The notes under the pieces: generated by a model
What the model was told of the DNA's origin: nothing
Database searches by the model: none
The model's input: only the letters and a program-made list of their open reading frames with translations
Shown: one piece after another, positions 45,345 to 55,592 of the stretch
Position numbering within the stretch: position 1 is the stretch's first letter
How the letters are laid out: the number at the start of each line of letters is the position of its first letter
Assembly: GCF_036898095.1 (NCBI RefSeq)
Contig: NC_090761.1
Span: forward strand, 42,141,671-42,205,670
Direction of reading: 5' to 3'
Source of the DNA: Palaemon carinicauda
Taxonomy: Eukaryota > Arthropoda > Malacostraca > Decapoda > Palaemonidae
DNA: 64,000 nucleotides
Made by a program: the position numbers and the translations under genes

Positions 45345-45560
45345 TTACCCGGTGAATATATAATAGCTGCAACTCTGTTGCTCGACAGACAAAAAACAGT
45401 AAAAACTCGCCAGCGATCGCTATACAGGTTGCGGGTGTGCCCACCAGCGCCAACTGTCGGCCAGATACCACTCTCGATGTAAACAAAGACTCAATTTCTT
45501 CTCATCCGACTGCGTCTCTATTGGGGAGGAAGGGAGGGTCGTTTAATTTATATATTCACC
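45345..45560 (+). repeat. DIRS-D left inverted terminal repeat
   Basis: Same blocks as DIRS-B (CCCGGTGAATATATAATAG, GTTGCTCGACAGAC, GCGATCGCT); partner at about 51365-51505. Confidence 0.85.
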
Positions 45561-45650
45561 GGGTAAGTATATTCAAAAATTTATTTTATAATTAAAATAT
45601 CATTTTTAAATATTTAACTTAGCCGGTGAATATATAATAGCTGATTCACA
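45550..45650. repeat. DIRS-D internal complementary region
   Basis: Joins the complement of the left end (..TTATAATTAAAATATCAT) to the complement of the right end (TTTTAAATATTTAACTTAGC) at about 45603. It is intact here. Confidence 0.85.
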
Positions 45651-46043
45651 CCCAAGGAGGTGGGTAGAGACCAGTTAAATATGTTTACATCGTATAAGCT
45701 AAGAGTTTTTTATTTCATTTTGACAGTTATCAATATAACAAAACCAAAATAAATAGGTACCTGGTAAGGAAGTCGACTTAGACGATTACTCTGCCTTGTA
45801 AGTACGTCTTCCTTACGGAGCCCAGCGATCCTCTTAGGATGCTGACAGACCCCCAGGAGCTGAAGTATCAAGGGCTGCAACCCATACAACAGGACCTCAT
45901 CAAACCCCTAATCTGGGCGCTCTCAAGAAATGACTTTGACCACCCGCCAAATCAACCAGGATGCGAAAGGCTTCTTAGCCTTCCGGACAACCCATAAAAA
46001 CAACATTAAAACATTTCAAGAGACAGATTAAAAGGATATGGAA

Positions 46044-48791
46044 TTAGGGAATTGTAGTGGTTGAGCCCTCACCCACTACTGCACTCGCTGCTACGAATGG
46101 TCCCAGTGTGTAGCAGTTCTCGTAAAGAGACTGGACATCTTTCAAGTAAAATGACGCGAACACTGACTTACTTCTCCAATAGGTTGCGTCCATTATACTT
46201 TGCAGAGATCTATTTTGCTTAAAGGCCACGGAAGTTGCTACAGCTCTAACCTCGTGCGTCTTAACCTTAAGCAAAGATCGGTCTTCCTCACTCAGGTGTG
46301 AATGAGCTTCTCGTATTAACAATCTGATAAAGTATGACAAAGCATTCTTTGACATAGGCAAGGATGGTTTCTTAACCGAACACCATAAAGCTTCAGATTG
46401 GCCTCGTAAAGGTTTAGTACGAGCTAAGTAGAACTTAAGAGCTCTAACAGGGCATAAGACTCTTTCTAGTTCATTGCCTACGATCTCCGATAAGCTGGGA
46501 ATATCGAAAGATTTAGGCCAAGGCCGAGAAGGTAGCTCATTTTTGGCTAGAAAACCAAGTTGCAGAGAACAAGTAGCTTTTTCTGACGAAAATCCGATGT
46601 TCTTGCTGAAGGCATGAATCTCACTGACTCTTTTAGCCGAGGCTAAGCATACCAGGAAAAGTGTCTTAAGAGTGAGATCTTTCAGGGAGGCTGACTGTAA
46701 AGCCTCAAACCTGTCTGACATGAGGAATCTTAGAACCACGTCTAAATTCCACCCAGGAGTAGCCAAACGATGCTCCTTAGTGGTCTCGAAAGACTTAAGG
46801 AGGTCTTGCAGATCTTTATTGTTGGAAAGATCTAAGCCTCTATGCCGGAAGACCGATGCCAACATGCTTCTGTAGCCCTTGATAGTGGGAGCTGAAAGGT
46901 ATAAGAGAAAATCAGCTATTTGGGCTACAGATGTACTGGTCGAGGATACAGAAACTGACTTGCACCAGTCTCGGAAGACTTCCCACTTCGATTGGTAGAC
47001 TCTAATGGTAGACGCTCTCCTTGCTCTAGCAATCGCACTGGCTGCCTCCTTCGAAAAGCCTCTAGCTCTCGAGTCTTTCGATAGTCTGAAGGCAGTCAGA
47101 CGAAGAGCGTGGAGGCTTTGGTGTACCTTCTTTACGTGTGGCTGACGTAGAAGGTCTACTCTTAGAGGAAGACTTCTGGGAACGTCTACTAACCATCGAA
47201 GTACCTCGGTGAACCATTCTCTCGCGGGCCAGAGGGGAGCAACTAACGTCAACCTTGTCCCTTCGTGAGAGGCGAACTTCTGCAGTACCTTGTTGACAAT
47301 CTTGAATGGTGGGAATGCGTAAAGATCCAGATGTGACCAATCTAGGAGGAAGGCATCTATATGTATTGCTGCTGGGTCCGGGACTGGAGAGCAATAGATT
47401 GGAAGCCTCTTGGTCAGCGAGGTTGCAGAGAGATCTATGGTGGGTTGACCCCAAGTCGCCCAAAGTCTCTTGCACACATCCTTGTGGAGAGTCCATTCGG
47501 TTGGAATTACTTGACCTTTCCGACTGAGACAATCTGCTAGGACGTTCAAGTCGCCCTGGATGAACCTCGTTACTAGGGAGATGCCTCGATCTTTTGACCA
47601 GATGAGCAGGTCCCTTGCGATCTCGTACAAAGTCAGTGAGTGGGTACCTCCCTGTTTGGAGATGTACGCCAAGGCCGTGGTGTTGTCCGAGTTTACTTCC
47701 ACCACTTTGCCTCGAAGGAGATACTCGAAGCTTCTCAAGGCCAGATGAACCGCCAAAAGCTCCTTGCAGTTGATATGCATGCTCCTCTGACTCGAGTTCC
47801 ACAGACCTGAGCATTCCCGACCGTCCAGCGTCGCGCCCCAGCCCAAATCCGATGCGTCCGAGAAGAGAACGTGGTTTGATCTATTCTGGGGGCCGACGGA
47901 AAAGCCCGAAAAGCTTGACTGTGAATCTCCATCCCTAAATACAGAATAGTTTGGGATGGGACCATCTGCGACTTTTCCAAATTGACTAGGAGTCCCAATT
48001 CCTTGGTCAGATCTAGAGTCCAATTGAGATCCTTCAGACAGCGACGACTGGAAGAGGCTCTGAGAAGCCAGTCGTCCAAATAAAGGGAGGCTTGGATGTC
48101 CGATAAGTGGAGGAATTTCGCCACATTCCTCATCAGCCTCGTAAACACGAGATGAGCTGTGCTTAGGCCAAAGCACAGGGCCCGAAACTGGTAAACCACA
48201 TCTTCGAAGACGAATCTCAGAAAGGGTTGGGAGTCTGAGTGAATGGGGATGTGGAAGTAGGCGTCCCTTAGGTCTAGAGAGACCATCCAGTCTTCCTTTC
48301 TGACCGCTGCTAAGACTGACTTTGTGGTCTCCATGGAAAACTTCGTCTTTGTGACAAAGACATTCAGAGCACTGACGTCTAGCACCGGTCTCCAACCTCC
48401 TGTCTTCTTTGATACTAGGAAGACGGTTGTAAAACCCCGGTGATTGAAGGTCCGAGACTTTGACCACCGCTCCCTTCTCTAGCAAAAGAGACACTTCCAG
48501 TTTCAGGGCTTGTCTCTTTTCTTCCTCTCTGTACCTGGGAGAGAGATCGATGGGGGACGTCGCTAGAGGGGGTTTGCGTACAAAAGGGATTTTGTACCCC
48601 TCTCTGAGCAACCTCACAAATTGTTGATCTGCGCCTCTCTTCTCCCAGGCTTGCCAGAAGTTCTTGAGTCTGGCTCCTACTGCTGTCTGAAGTTGCGGGC
48701 AGTCAGACTCTGCCCTTAGAGGACTTGGATCCTTTCCTCTTCCCTCGCTTCCCTTCGGCACGAGCACCTCCCCTGCTGGAGGCTCTGCCAC
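46044..48791 (-). pseudogene. DIRS-D RT/RNase H/MT-like/YR fused frame with broken RT
   Basis: A 915-codon frame starting MAEPPAGEVLVPKG. It follows RT to FYNRL, where a 2-bp loss near 48422 throws RT out of frame; the true RT peptide (VSLDLRDAYFHIP, YLDDWLL) is in the frame 47735-48385. A deletion of about 280 bp at 47877 then returns the reading to the RNase H frame (VLFSDASDLGWG, KELLAVHLAL, NSDNTTALAYI, ADCLSR). A further 2-bp loss near 47070 (GAGTC for GAGAGTC in B) fuses this frame to YR, which keeps Arg (AKRVSEIHAF), HxxR (THEVRA) and Tyr (ASFYLKDV) but lacks five residues near its N-terminus. RT is inactive; the YR domain looks intact. Confidence 0.87.
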
Positions 48792-51144
48792 GAAAGGGCG
48801 GGATAAACCGAGACGCTGGAGTGTCTATCCTCGGTCTAGCAGACAATGTAGGCAAAGGGGGAGCTTTGCGAGCCGAGGACGCAACTAGATCGTGGGTGTC
48901 CTTCTGTACTAAAGACAAGGCAATTTCCTTAACCAAGACTTCAGGAAACAGGCAATTGGACAAGGGCGCAAAGAGTAGCTCAGATCTTTGGCATGGCGTC
49001 ACTCCAGCAGACAGGAAAGAACATAGAGACTCTCGTTTCTTCAGGACTCCGGACGTGAATGAAGCGGCAAGTTCGTTGGACCCATCACGGACGGCCTTGT
49101 CCATGCAGGACATAATGAGTAAGGAAACATCCTTATCCGCAGAAGAGATTTTCCTACTCAGGGCTCCTAAACACCAGTCTAGGAAGTTAAAGACTTCGAA
49201 AGCCCTAAATATACCTTTAAGAAGGTGATCCAGGTCCGATGGTGACCAACAAATCTTCGAGCGTCTCATGGCAAGGCGGCGGGGAGAGTCTACAAGACTT
49301 GAGAAGTCACCCTGGGCAGAGGCAGGAACTCCCAAGCCGAGAACTTCTCCCGTGGCATACCAGACGCTCGATCTAGACGAGAGTTTAGATGGGGGGAAGG
49401 CAAAAGCCGTCTTCCCTAAACTCCTCTTGGTCTCTAACCAATCGCCTAACAGCCGTAAAGCTCTCTTGGATGAGCGAGAGAGAACGAGTTTAGTAAAGGC
49501 AGGCACGGTAGCAGGAACGCCTAATACAAACTCCGACGGCGGCGAACGAGGAGCCACAGAAACAAAGTGGTCAGGGAACAACTCCTTAAACACAGCCATG
49601 ACTTTTCTAAAGTCCAAGGATGGTTGAGCTGCCTTAGGCTCATCAAGTTCTGAAGGTTGATCCTCTTGTGGTTCAGCAACGTCCTCATCTGACAGTTCCT
49701 CATCCGATAACTGATGAGAAAACGGCAAAGGAGTGGGCAACGTTTGACTCGCCGAGTCCGGTCGCACTGGTGCATGTGTGACGGAGCCGGACGCAGCGTC
49801 ATGGAACTGCTGAACAGTCTGGGAACTGTCAACAACCATAGGTGCGCGAGGACGCACAGCGTCCACCCGAGACTGTTTAGACCGTCTGGGTTGTGCAGTC
49901 AACACCATACCGGGTTGCGGAGGTTGACGCACCGCGTCAAAACAAGTCACCTCTGATGGTTGATGAACGTCCTGAACGTCAACAACCACCTCCGTGCGTT
50001 GCCTAACGTCAACGTGCGGCTGGAAACCCACACTGGGTCGCATCGGTGGAGGTACTACCCCAACTGGTTGACGCGAGAAAGCTACCTCAACGTCAACAGG
50101 ACGCACAACAGACCGCTTGGATGGTTGTTGGCCAGAAGGTTCAGCGGCAACCTTCTCCGCATTGAAGTCCTCCATCAAGGACGCAAGCTTGGACTGCATG
50201 TCATGCAGTAACACCCATTTAGGGTCTACGGAAGCAGGTGCGGCAACAGACGGGGTGAGCGACTGAGGCGGCACAACTTTGCCTCTCTTAGGCGGCGAGC
50301 AGTCATCCGATGACGGCAACGGGTCCGAACTGTCCCAGTGGCTACAACCAGGACGTTGGACTTGTCCTGAAGGGACCGACTTATGTTTCAAAGGTCTGGA
50401 GACCTTGGTCCAAGGTTTCTTACGAGAAACACCTTCGGACGACGAGGTAAAAATGGGCTCTCTCGTCTTACGTTGGTAGGGGCGATCTTGGGGAGATACG
50501 CCTGATACCATAGAGGGAACGTCTGTTCGCTGATCAAGGCCTCTCGATCCCATGAGTCGTACGACATTGCTTCTCCCCTGGGCTTGGGAGCTTGCAAGAG
50601 GTCCCGGACTAGGAGGACGACAGGCACGAACAGACGAACCCTCAAGCGCAACACTGTTCACAACACTTTGAGAAACACTAGGCACTTTAACACTTTCCGC
50701 CGCGGCACTTTGGCACTTTAGTTCCTTTACGTCCGCCATGAGTTGATTCCGGTCACTTGCTAGGGCCTCAACTCTCTCCCCCAAGGCATGGATAGCACGC
50801 ATCATGTCTTGCATCGACGGTTCCTGAGTGCTAGGAGGGGGGTTAGGAACAACCACTACAGGGGAAGGATTAGGTTCAGGGGCATGTGGAGAGGAAAAAT
50901 CTACCGACCTAGAAGAACTTCTCCTTACCCTATCTCTCTCTAGTCTGCGTGTATATTTCTCAAATTCGATAAAATCGAATTCCGAAAGGCCCACGCATTC
51001 CTCACACCGATCTTCCAATTGACAGGTTTTACCCCGACAATTGGAACAAACAGTGTGAGGGTCGAGAGAAGCCTTTGGAAGACGCCTATGACAGTCCCTA
51101 GCATTACATTTTCTGAACTTGGGAACTTGTGAAAGGTCAGCCAT
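48703..51144 (-). CDS. DIRS-D gag-like protein, uninterrupted (813 codons)
   Basis: Complete frame starting MADLSQVPKFRKCNARDCHR. N-terminal Cys/His module as in DIRS-B (Cys at 13, 18, 33, 36, 41, 47, 50; His at 19 and 30). Then RRSSSRSVDFSSP, a heptad-like HALGERVEALASDRNQL coiled coil, long disordered Pro/Val/Gln-rich linkers, acidic LSDEELSDEDVAEP, an ordered C-terminal block (AWxFLPLA-like WYATGEVLGLGVP, FLDWCLGALSRKISSADKDV) and a Lys/Arg-rich tail. The last 89 nt overlap the RT ORF in a different frame. The capsid-like role is assumed from position in DIRS elements; I see no CCHC knuckle. Confidence 0.8.
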   Translation of the reverse strand: MADLSQVPKFRKCNARDCHRRLPKASLDPHTVCSNCRGKTCQLEDRCEECVGLSEFDFIEFEKYTRRLERDRVRRSSSRSVDFSSPHAPEPNPSPVVVVPNPPPSTQEPSMQDMMRAIHALGERVEALASDRNQLMADVKELKCQSAAAESVKVPSVSQSVVNSVALEGSSVRACRPPSPGPLASSQAQGRSNVVRLMGSRGLDQRTDVPSMVSGVSPQDRPYQRKTREPIFTSSSEGVSRKKPWTKVSRPLKHKSVPSGQVQRPGCSHWDSSDPLPSSDDCSPPKRGKVVPPQSLTPSVAAPASVDPKWVLLHDMQSKLASLMEDFNAEKVAAEPSGQQPSKRSVVRPVDVEVAFSRQPVGVVPPPMRPSVGFQPHVDVRQRTEVVVDVQDVHQPSEVTCFDAVRQPPQPGMVLTAQPRRSKQSRVDAVRPRAPMVVDSSQTVQQFHDAASGSVTHAPVRPDSASQTLPTPLPFSHQLSDEELSDEDVAEPQEDQPSELDEPKAAQPSLDFRKVMAVFKELFPDHFVSVAPRSPPSEFVLGVPATVPAFTKLVLSRSSKRALRLLGDWLETKRSLGKTAFAFPPSKLSSRSSVWYATGEVLGLGVPASAQGDFSSLVDSPRRLAMRRSKICWSPSDLDHLLKGIFRAFEVFNFLDWCLGALSRKISSADKDVSLLIMSCMDKAVRDGSNELAASFTSGVLKKRESLCSFLSAGVTPCQRSELLFAPLSNCLFPEVLVKEIALSLVQKDTHDLVASSARKAPPLPTLSARPRIDTPASRFIPPFRGRASSRGGARAEGKRGKRKGSKSSKGRV

Positions 51145-51364
51145 TTTGAATTAGTCAAGGGAAAATTCCAAAAAACGATCTAAGTCATCAACAATTAATC
51201 CGGTCCAAAAAAGAGTTCAAGGATTTATTTGAAGAAAAAACACCTGTACTGCGAAAGCTCAAACCAAATTAAAGTACTTCACCAAATATGATGTGAAAAA
51301 ACTCCAGGTTCAACAGCGAGTAAAGTACGTCTTGTCGACACGTCGACAGAGAAGAAATTGAGTC

Positions 51365-51522
51365 TTTGTTTACATCGAGAGTGGTATCTGGCCGACAGTT
51401 GGCGCTGGTGGGCACACCCGCAACCTGTATAGCGATCGCTGGCGAGTTTTTACTGTTTTTTGTCTGTCGAGCAACAGAGTTGCAGCTATTATATATTCAC
51501 CGGCTAAGTTAAATATTTAAAA
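51365..51522 (-). repeat. DIRS-D right inverted terminal repeat and outer end
   Basis: Reverse complement of the left repeat, ending GGCTAAGTTAAATATTTAAAA at 51522. Confidence 0.85.
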
Positions 51523-51845
51523 CTAGTTATTGTATTAGTTGATTTAATTATCAACAGATTTTTTTCCTTAACTTTGTCAGCAAATGTCGGTTTCTCCGGT
51601 TTTGGGTCTATCAATGTTTGAAGTATTGCTTTAATTGATTCCATATTCATGGCAAGAGTGTCAACTTTCTTAGTGAGGGCGGTAGTCTGGGTAGAATTTG
51701 CTGCGTGTGCACTAAGGTCCGCAAGTTTGTTTTCCAAGTCATCTATTTTTGCGTCTTGTTCGTTCAGGGCCGAATCTCTCACGTTCACATCTTCCTTTAA
51801 TTCTGATATTACTAAATTGGCTTGTCTGGCTTCACGTTCGTAGTG
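51523..51845 (-). pseudogene. LINE-2 ORF1, N-terminal coiled-coil part (5'-truncated)
   Basis: Open frame beginning YEREARQANLVISELKEDV with no start codon at the truncated end; a Met-less VNVRDSALNEQDAKIDDLEN follows, then KVDTLAMNMESIKAIL and PKPEKPTFADKVKEKNLLI. The first part is a heptad-rich coiled coil as in LINE ORF1 trimerisation regions; the last is the entry into the RNA-binding domain. It continues at 45307 after DIRS-D is removed. Similarity stops near 51845. Confidence 0.75.
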
Positions 51846-52264
51846 TGGGCATAACCAATCTACGTTACTGTATTCCGTTCATTATCAGTGATGCCTATCA
51901 CTATATGCACACATTTCTTATGGTAGTCTATTACATTCACATCCTATCCATTTTTTCCGTTCTCCCTCCGTGGTTTTACATATACGAGGCAGAAATAGTT
52001 AGGAACAGACATAATGTACTGTTTCTTATCACTTAGGTTTCTCCATAAGATTAATATCGTTTACATGATATTCTAACCGAAAAACAGAAAGCTAAAACAA
52101 GACTCAGGGCGGATGTTTAATGGAGCTCCGCGCAATACGTCCACACTCTGGCAAGTCTCATGTTTAGAGACTGGAAGACGAGAAGCAACTGATTTCAAAA
52201 GTCCAGGAAATGTCCATCCAGAAGGGGTGGAAGTAGTAGTAGCCACAGCAGACGAGGTTGGAAA
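51846..52264. other. unassigned intron sequence between LINE-2 and DIRS-E
   Basis: No domain, terminal repeat or exon-like segment was recognised. It is slightly more GC-rich near 52120-52260. Confidence 0.5.
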
Positions 52265-52299
52265 ATGATATTTTAATTATAAAATAAATTTTTGAATAT

Positions 52300-52515
52300 A
52301 CTTACCCGGTGAATATATAATAGCTGCAACTCTGTTGCTCGACAGACAAAAAACAGTAAAAACTCGCCAGCGATCGCTATACAGGTTGCGGGTGTGCCCA
52401 CCAGCGCCAACTGTCGGCCAGATACCACTCTCTCGATGTAAACAAAGACTCAATTTCTTCTCATCCCACTGCGTCTCTATTGGGGAGGAAGGGAGGGTCG
52501 TTTAATTTATATATT
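52300..52515 (+). repeat. DIRS-E left inverted terminal repeat
   Basis: As in DIRS-D, with one extra TC in the CTCTCTCGATG block; the partner at about 57785-57925 carries the same extra bases (GAGAGAGTGG), so both ends of this copy share the private change. Confidence 0.85.
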
Positions 52516-53024
52516 CACCGGGTAAGTATATTCAAAAATTTATTTTATAATTAAAATATCATTTTTAAATATTTAACTTAGCCGGTGAATATATAATAGC
52601 TGATTCACACCCAAGGAGGTGGGTAGAGACCAGTTAAATATGTTTACATCGTATAAGCTAAGAGTTTTTTATTTCATTTTGACAGTTATCAATATAACAA
52701 AACCAAAATAAATAGGTACCTGGTAAGGAAGTCGACTTAGACGATTACTCTGCCTTGTAAGTACGTCTTCCTTACGGAGCCCAGCGATCCTCTTAGGATG
52801 CTGACAGACCCCCAGGAGCTGAATTATCAAGGGCTGCAACCCATACAACAGGACCTCATCAAACCCCTAATCTGGGCGCTCTCAAGAAATGACTTTGACC
52901 ACCCGCCAAATCAACCAGGATGCGAAAGGCTTCTTAGCCTTCCGGACAACCCATAAAAACATTAAAACATTTCAAGAGACAGATTAAAAGGATATGGAAT
53001 TAGGGAATTGTAGTGGTTGAGCCC

Positions 53025-54065
53025 TCACCCACTACTGCATTCGCTGCTACGAATGGTCCCAGTGTGTAGCAGTTCTCGTAAAGAGACTGGACACCTTTTA
53101 AGTAACATGACGCGAACACTGACTTGCTTCTCCAATAGGTTGCGTCCATGATACTTTGCATAATCTATTTTGCTTAAAGGCCACAGAAGTTGTTACAGCT
53201 CTAACCTCGTGCGTCTTAACCTTAAGCAAAGATCGGTCTTCCTCACTCAAGTGTGAATGAGCTTCTCGTATTAACAATCTGATAAAACATGACAAAGCAT
53301 TCTTTGACATAGGCAAGGATGGTTTCTTAACCGAACACCATAACGCTTCAGATTGGCCTCGTAAAGGTTTAGTACGAGCTAAGTAGAACTTAAGAGCTCT
53401 AACAGGGCATAAGACTCTTTCTAGTTCATTGCCTACGATCTCCGATAAGCTGGGAATATCGAAAGATTTAGGCCAAGGACGAGAAGGTAGCTCATTTTTG
53501 GCTAGAAAACCAAGTTGCAGAGAACAAGTGGCCTTTTCTGACGAAAATCCGATGTTCTTGCTGAAGGCATGAATCTCACTGACTCTTTTAGCTGTGGCTA
53601 AGCATACCAGGAAAAGAGTCTTAAGAGTGAGATCTTTCAGGGAGGCTGACTGTAAAGGCTCAAACCTGTCTGACATGAGGAATCTTAAGACCACATCTAA
53701 ATTCCACCCAGGAGTAGCCAAACGACGCTCCTTAGTGGTCTCGAAAGACTTAAGGAGGTCTTGCAGATCTTTATTGTTGGAAAGATCTAAGCCTCTATGC
53801 CGGAAGACCGATGCCAACATGCTTCTGTAGCCCTTGATAGTGGGAGCTGAAAGGGATCGTCCTTTTCTCAGGTATAAGAGAAAATCAGCTATTTGGGCTA
53901 CAGAGGTACTGGTCGAGGATACAGAAACTGACTTGCACCAGTCTCGGAAGATTTCCCACTTCGATTGGTAGACTCTAATGGTAGAAGCTCTCCTTGCTCT
54001 AGCAATCGCACTGGCTGCCTCCTTCGAAAAGCCTCTAGCTCTCGAGAGTCTTTCGATAGTCTGAA
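53025..54065 (-). pseudogene. DIRS-E tyrosine recombinase (frameshift before the Tyr)
   Basis: Same domain as in DIRS-B: STIRVYQSKWEIFRDWC, Arg in ATAKRVSEIHAF and HxxR in THEVRAVTTSVAF. After FKQNR a net one-base loss near 53161 shifts the frame, which stops at 53098; the nucleophile Tyr segment (equivalent to ASFYLKDV) is left in another frame and reads CY in place of FY. The enzyme is inactive as read. Confidence 0.83.
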
Positions 54066-55592
54066 GGCAGTCAGACGAAGAGCGTGGAGGCTTTGGTGTA
54101 CCTTCTTTACGTGTGGCTGACGTAGAAGGTCTACTCTTAGAGAAAGACTTCTGGGAACGTCTACTAACCATCGAAGTACCTCGGTGAACCATTCTCTCGC
54201 GGGCCAGAGGGGAGTAACTAACGTCAACCTTGTCCCTTCGTGAGAGGCGAACTTCTGCAGTACCTTGTTGACAATCTTGAATGGTGGGAATGCATAAAGA
54301 TCCAGATGTGACCAATCTAGGAGGAAGGCATCTATATGTATTGCTGCTGGGTCCGGGACTGGAGAGCAATAGATTGGAAGCCTCTTGGTCAGCGAGGTTG
54401 CAAAGAGATCTATGGTGGGTTGACCCCAAGTCGACCAAAGTCTCTTGCACACATCCTTGTGGAGGGTCCATTCGATTGGAATTACTTGACCTTTCCGACT
54501 GAGACAATCTGCTAGGACGTTCAAGTCGCCCTGGATGAACCTCGTTACTAGGGAGATGCCTCGATCTTTTGACCAGATGAGCAGGTCCCTTGCGACCTCG
54601 TACAAAGTCAGTGAGTGGGTACCTCCCTGTTTGGAAATGTACGCCAAGGCCGTGGTGTTGTCCGAGTTTACCTCCACCACCTTGCCTCGAAGGAGATTCT
54701 CGAAGCTTATCAAGGCCAGATGAACCGCCAAAAGCTCCTTGCTGTTGATATGCATGCTCCTCTGACTCGAGTTCCACAGACCTGAGCATTCCCGACCGTC
54801 CAGCGTCGCGCCCCAGCCCAAGTCCGATGCGTCCGAGAAGAGAACGTGGTTGGGTATCTGAACTGCCAGGGGAAGACCCTCTCGTAGGCTGATATTGTCC
54901 TTCCACCAAGTCAGACAAGACTTTATCTTTTCGGAAATCGGGATCGAGACCGCCTCTAGCGTCTTGTCCTTTTTCCAGTGAAAAGCCAGATGGAATTGAA
55001 GAGGACGGAGGTGTAGCCTTCCTAGCGAGACAAATTGCTCCAGGGATGATAGCGTCCCTACCAGACTCATCCACAGCCTGACTGAGCAGCGTTCTTTCTT
55101 CAGCATCTTCTGGATGGAGAGCAGGGCTTGATCTATTCTGGGGGCCGACGAAAAGCCCGAAAAACTTGACTGTGAATCTCCATCCCTAAATACAGAATAG
55201 TTTGGGATGGGACCAGCTGTGACTTTTCCAAGTTGACTAGGAGTCCCAATTCCTTGGTCAGATCTAGAGTCCAATTGAGATCCTTCAGACAGCGATGACT
55301 GGAAGAGGCTCTGAGAAGCCAGTCGTCCAAGTACAGGGAGGCTCTGATCTCCGATAGCTCGAAACTGGTACCCCACATTCCTGTGAACAAACCTCAGAAA
55401 CGGTTGGGAATCCGGGTGTATAGGAATGTGGAAGTATGCCTCCTGAAGGTCGAGAGAGACCATCCAGTCGACTTCCATAAATGCTGTCAAGACAGCCTGG
55501 TAGACTTCATCGTGAAGTTTGTCTTGACAATGAACACATTGAGCGCACTTGCCTCTTACGTACTCCTGCAGTGAACATGGCTGCCAAATCAT
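53898..55592 (-). pseudogene. DIRS-E RT/RNase H/MT-like region
   Basis: Intact RNase H (VLFSDASDLGWG, KELLAVHLAL, NSDNTTALAYI, ADCLSR) and WGQPTIDLFATSL region, as in DIRS-B. The RT part starts with a divergent version (DWMVSLDLQEAYFHIPIHPD), then drops out of frame; YLDDWLL is in another frame (55133-55390) and about 90 bp encoding the stretch before it are missing. The sequence upstream of DWMV (CAQCVHCQDKLHDEV) is not RT in any relative here. Confidence 0.8.

Larger units (their letters stand above)
45308..51522 (-). mobile_element. DIRS-D: DIRS-B-type element, near complete
   Basis: 6215 bp with the same outer ends as DIRS-B. It lies in LINE-2 ORF1; closing the gap rejoins the ORF1 frame (..NTIT-R-ITERK..), with no target duplication. 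Minus-strand order: intact gag (48703-51144), RT/RNase H/YR (46044-48791). Compared with B it lacks about 280 bp of RT around 47877 and has small deletions that fuse frames. ICR at about 45550-45650 is uninterrupted and gives the reference empty site for DIRS-C and, with the following bases, for the Tigger. Confidence 0.93.
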
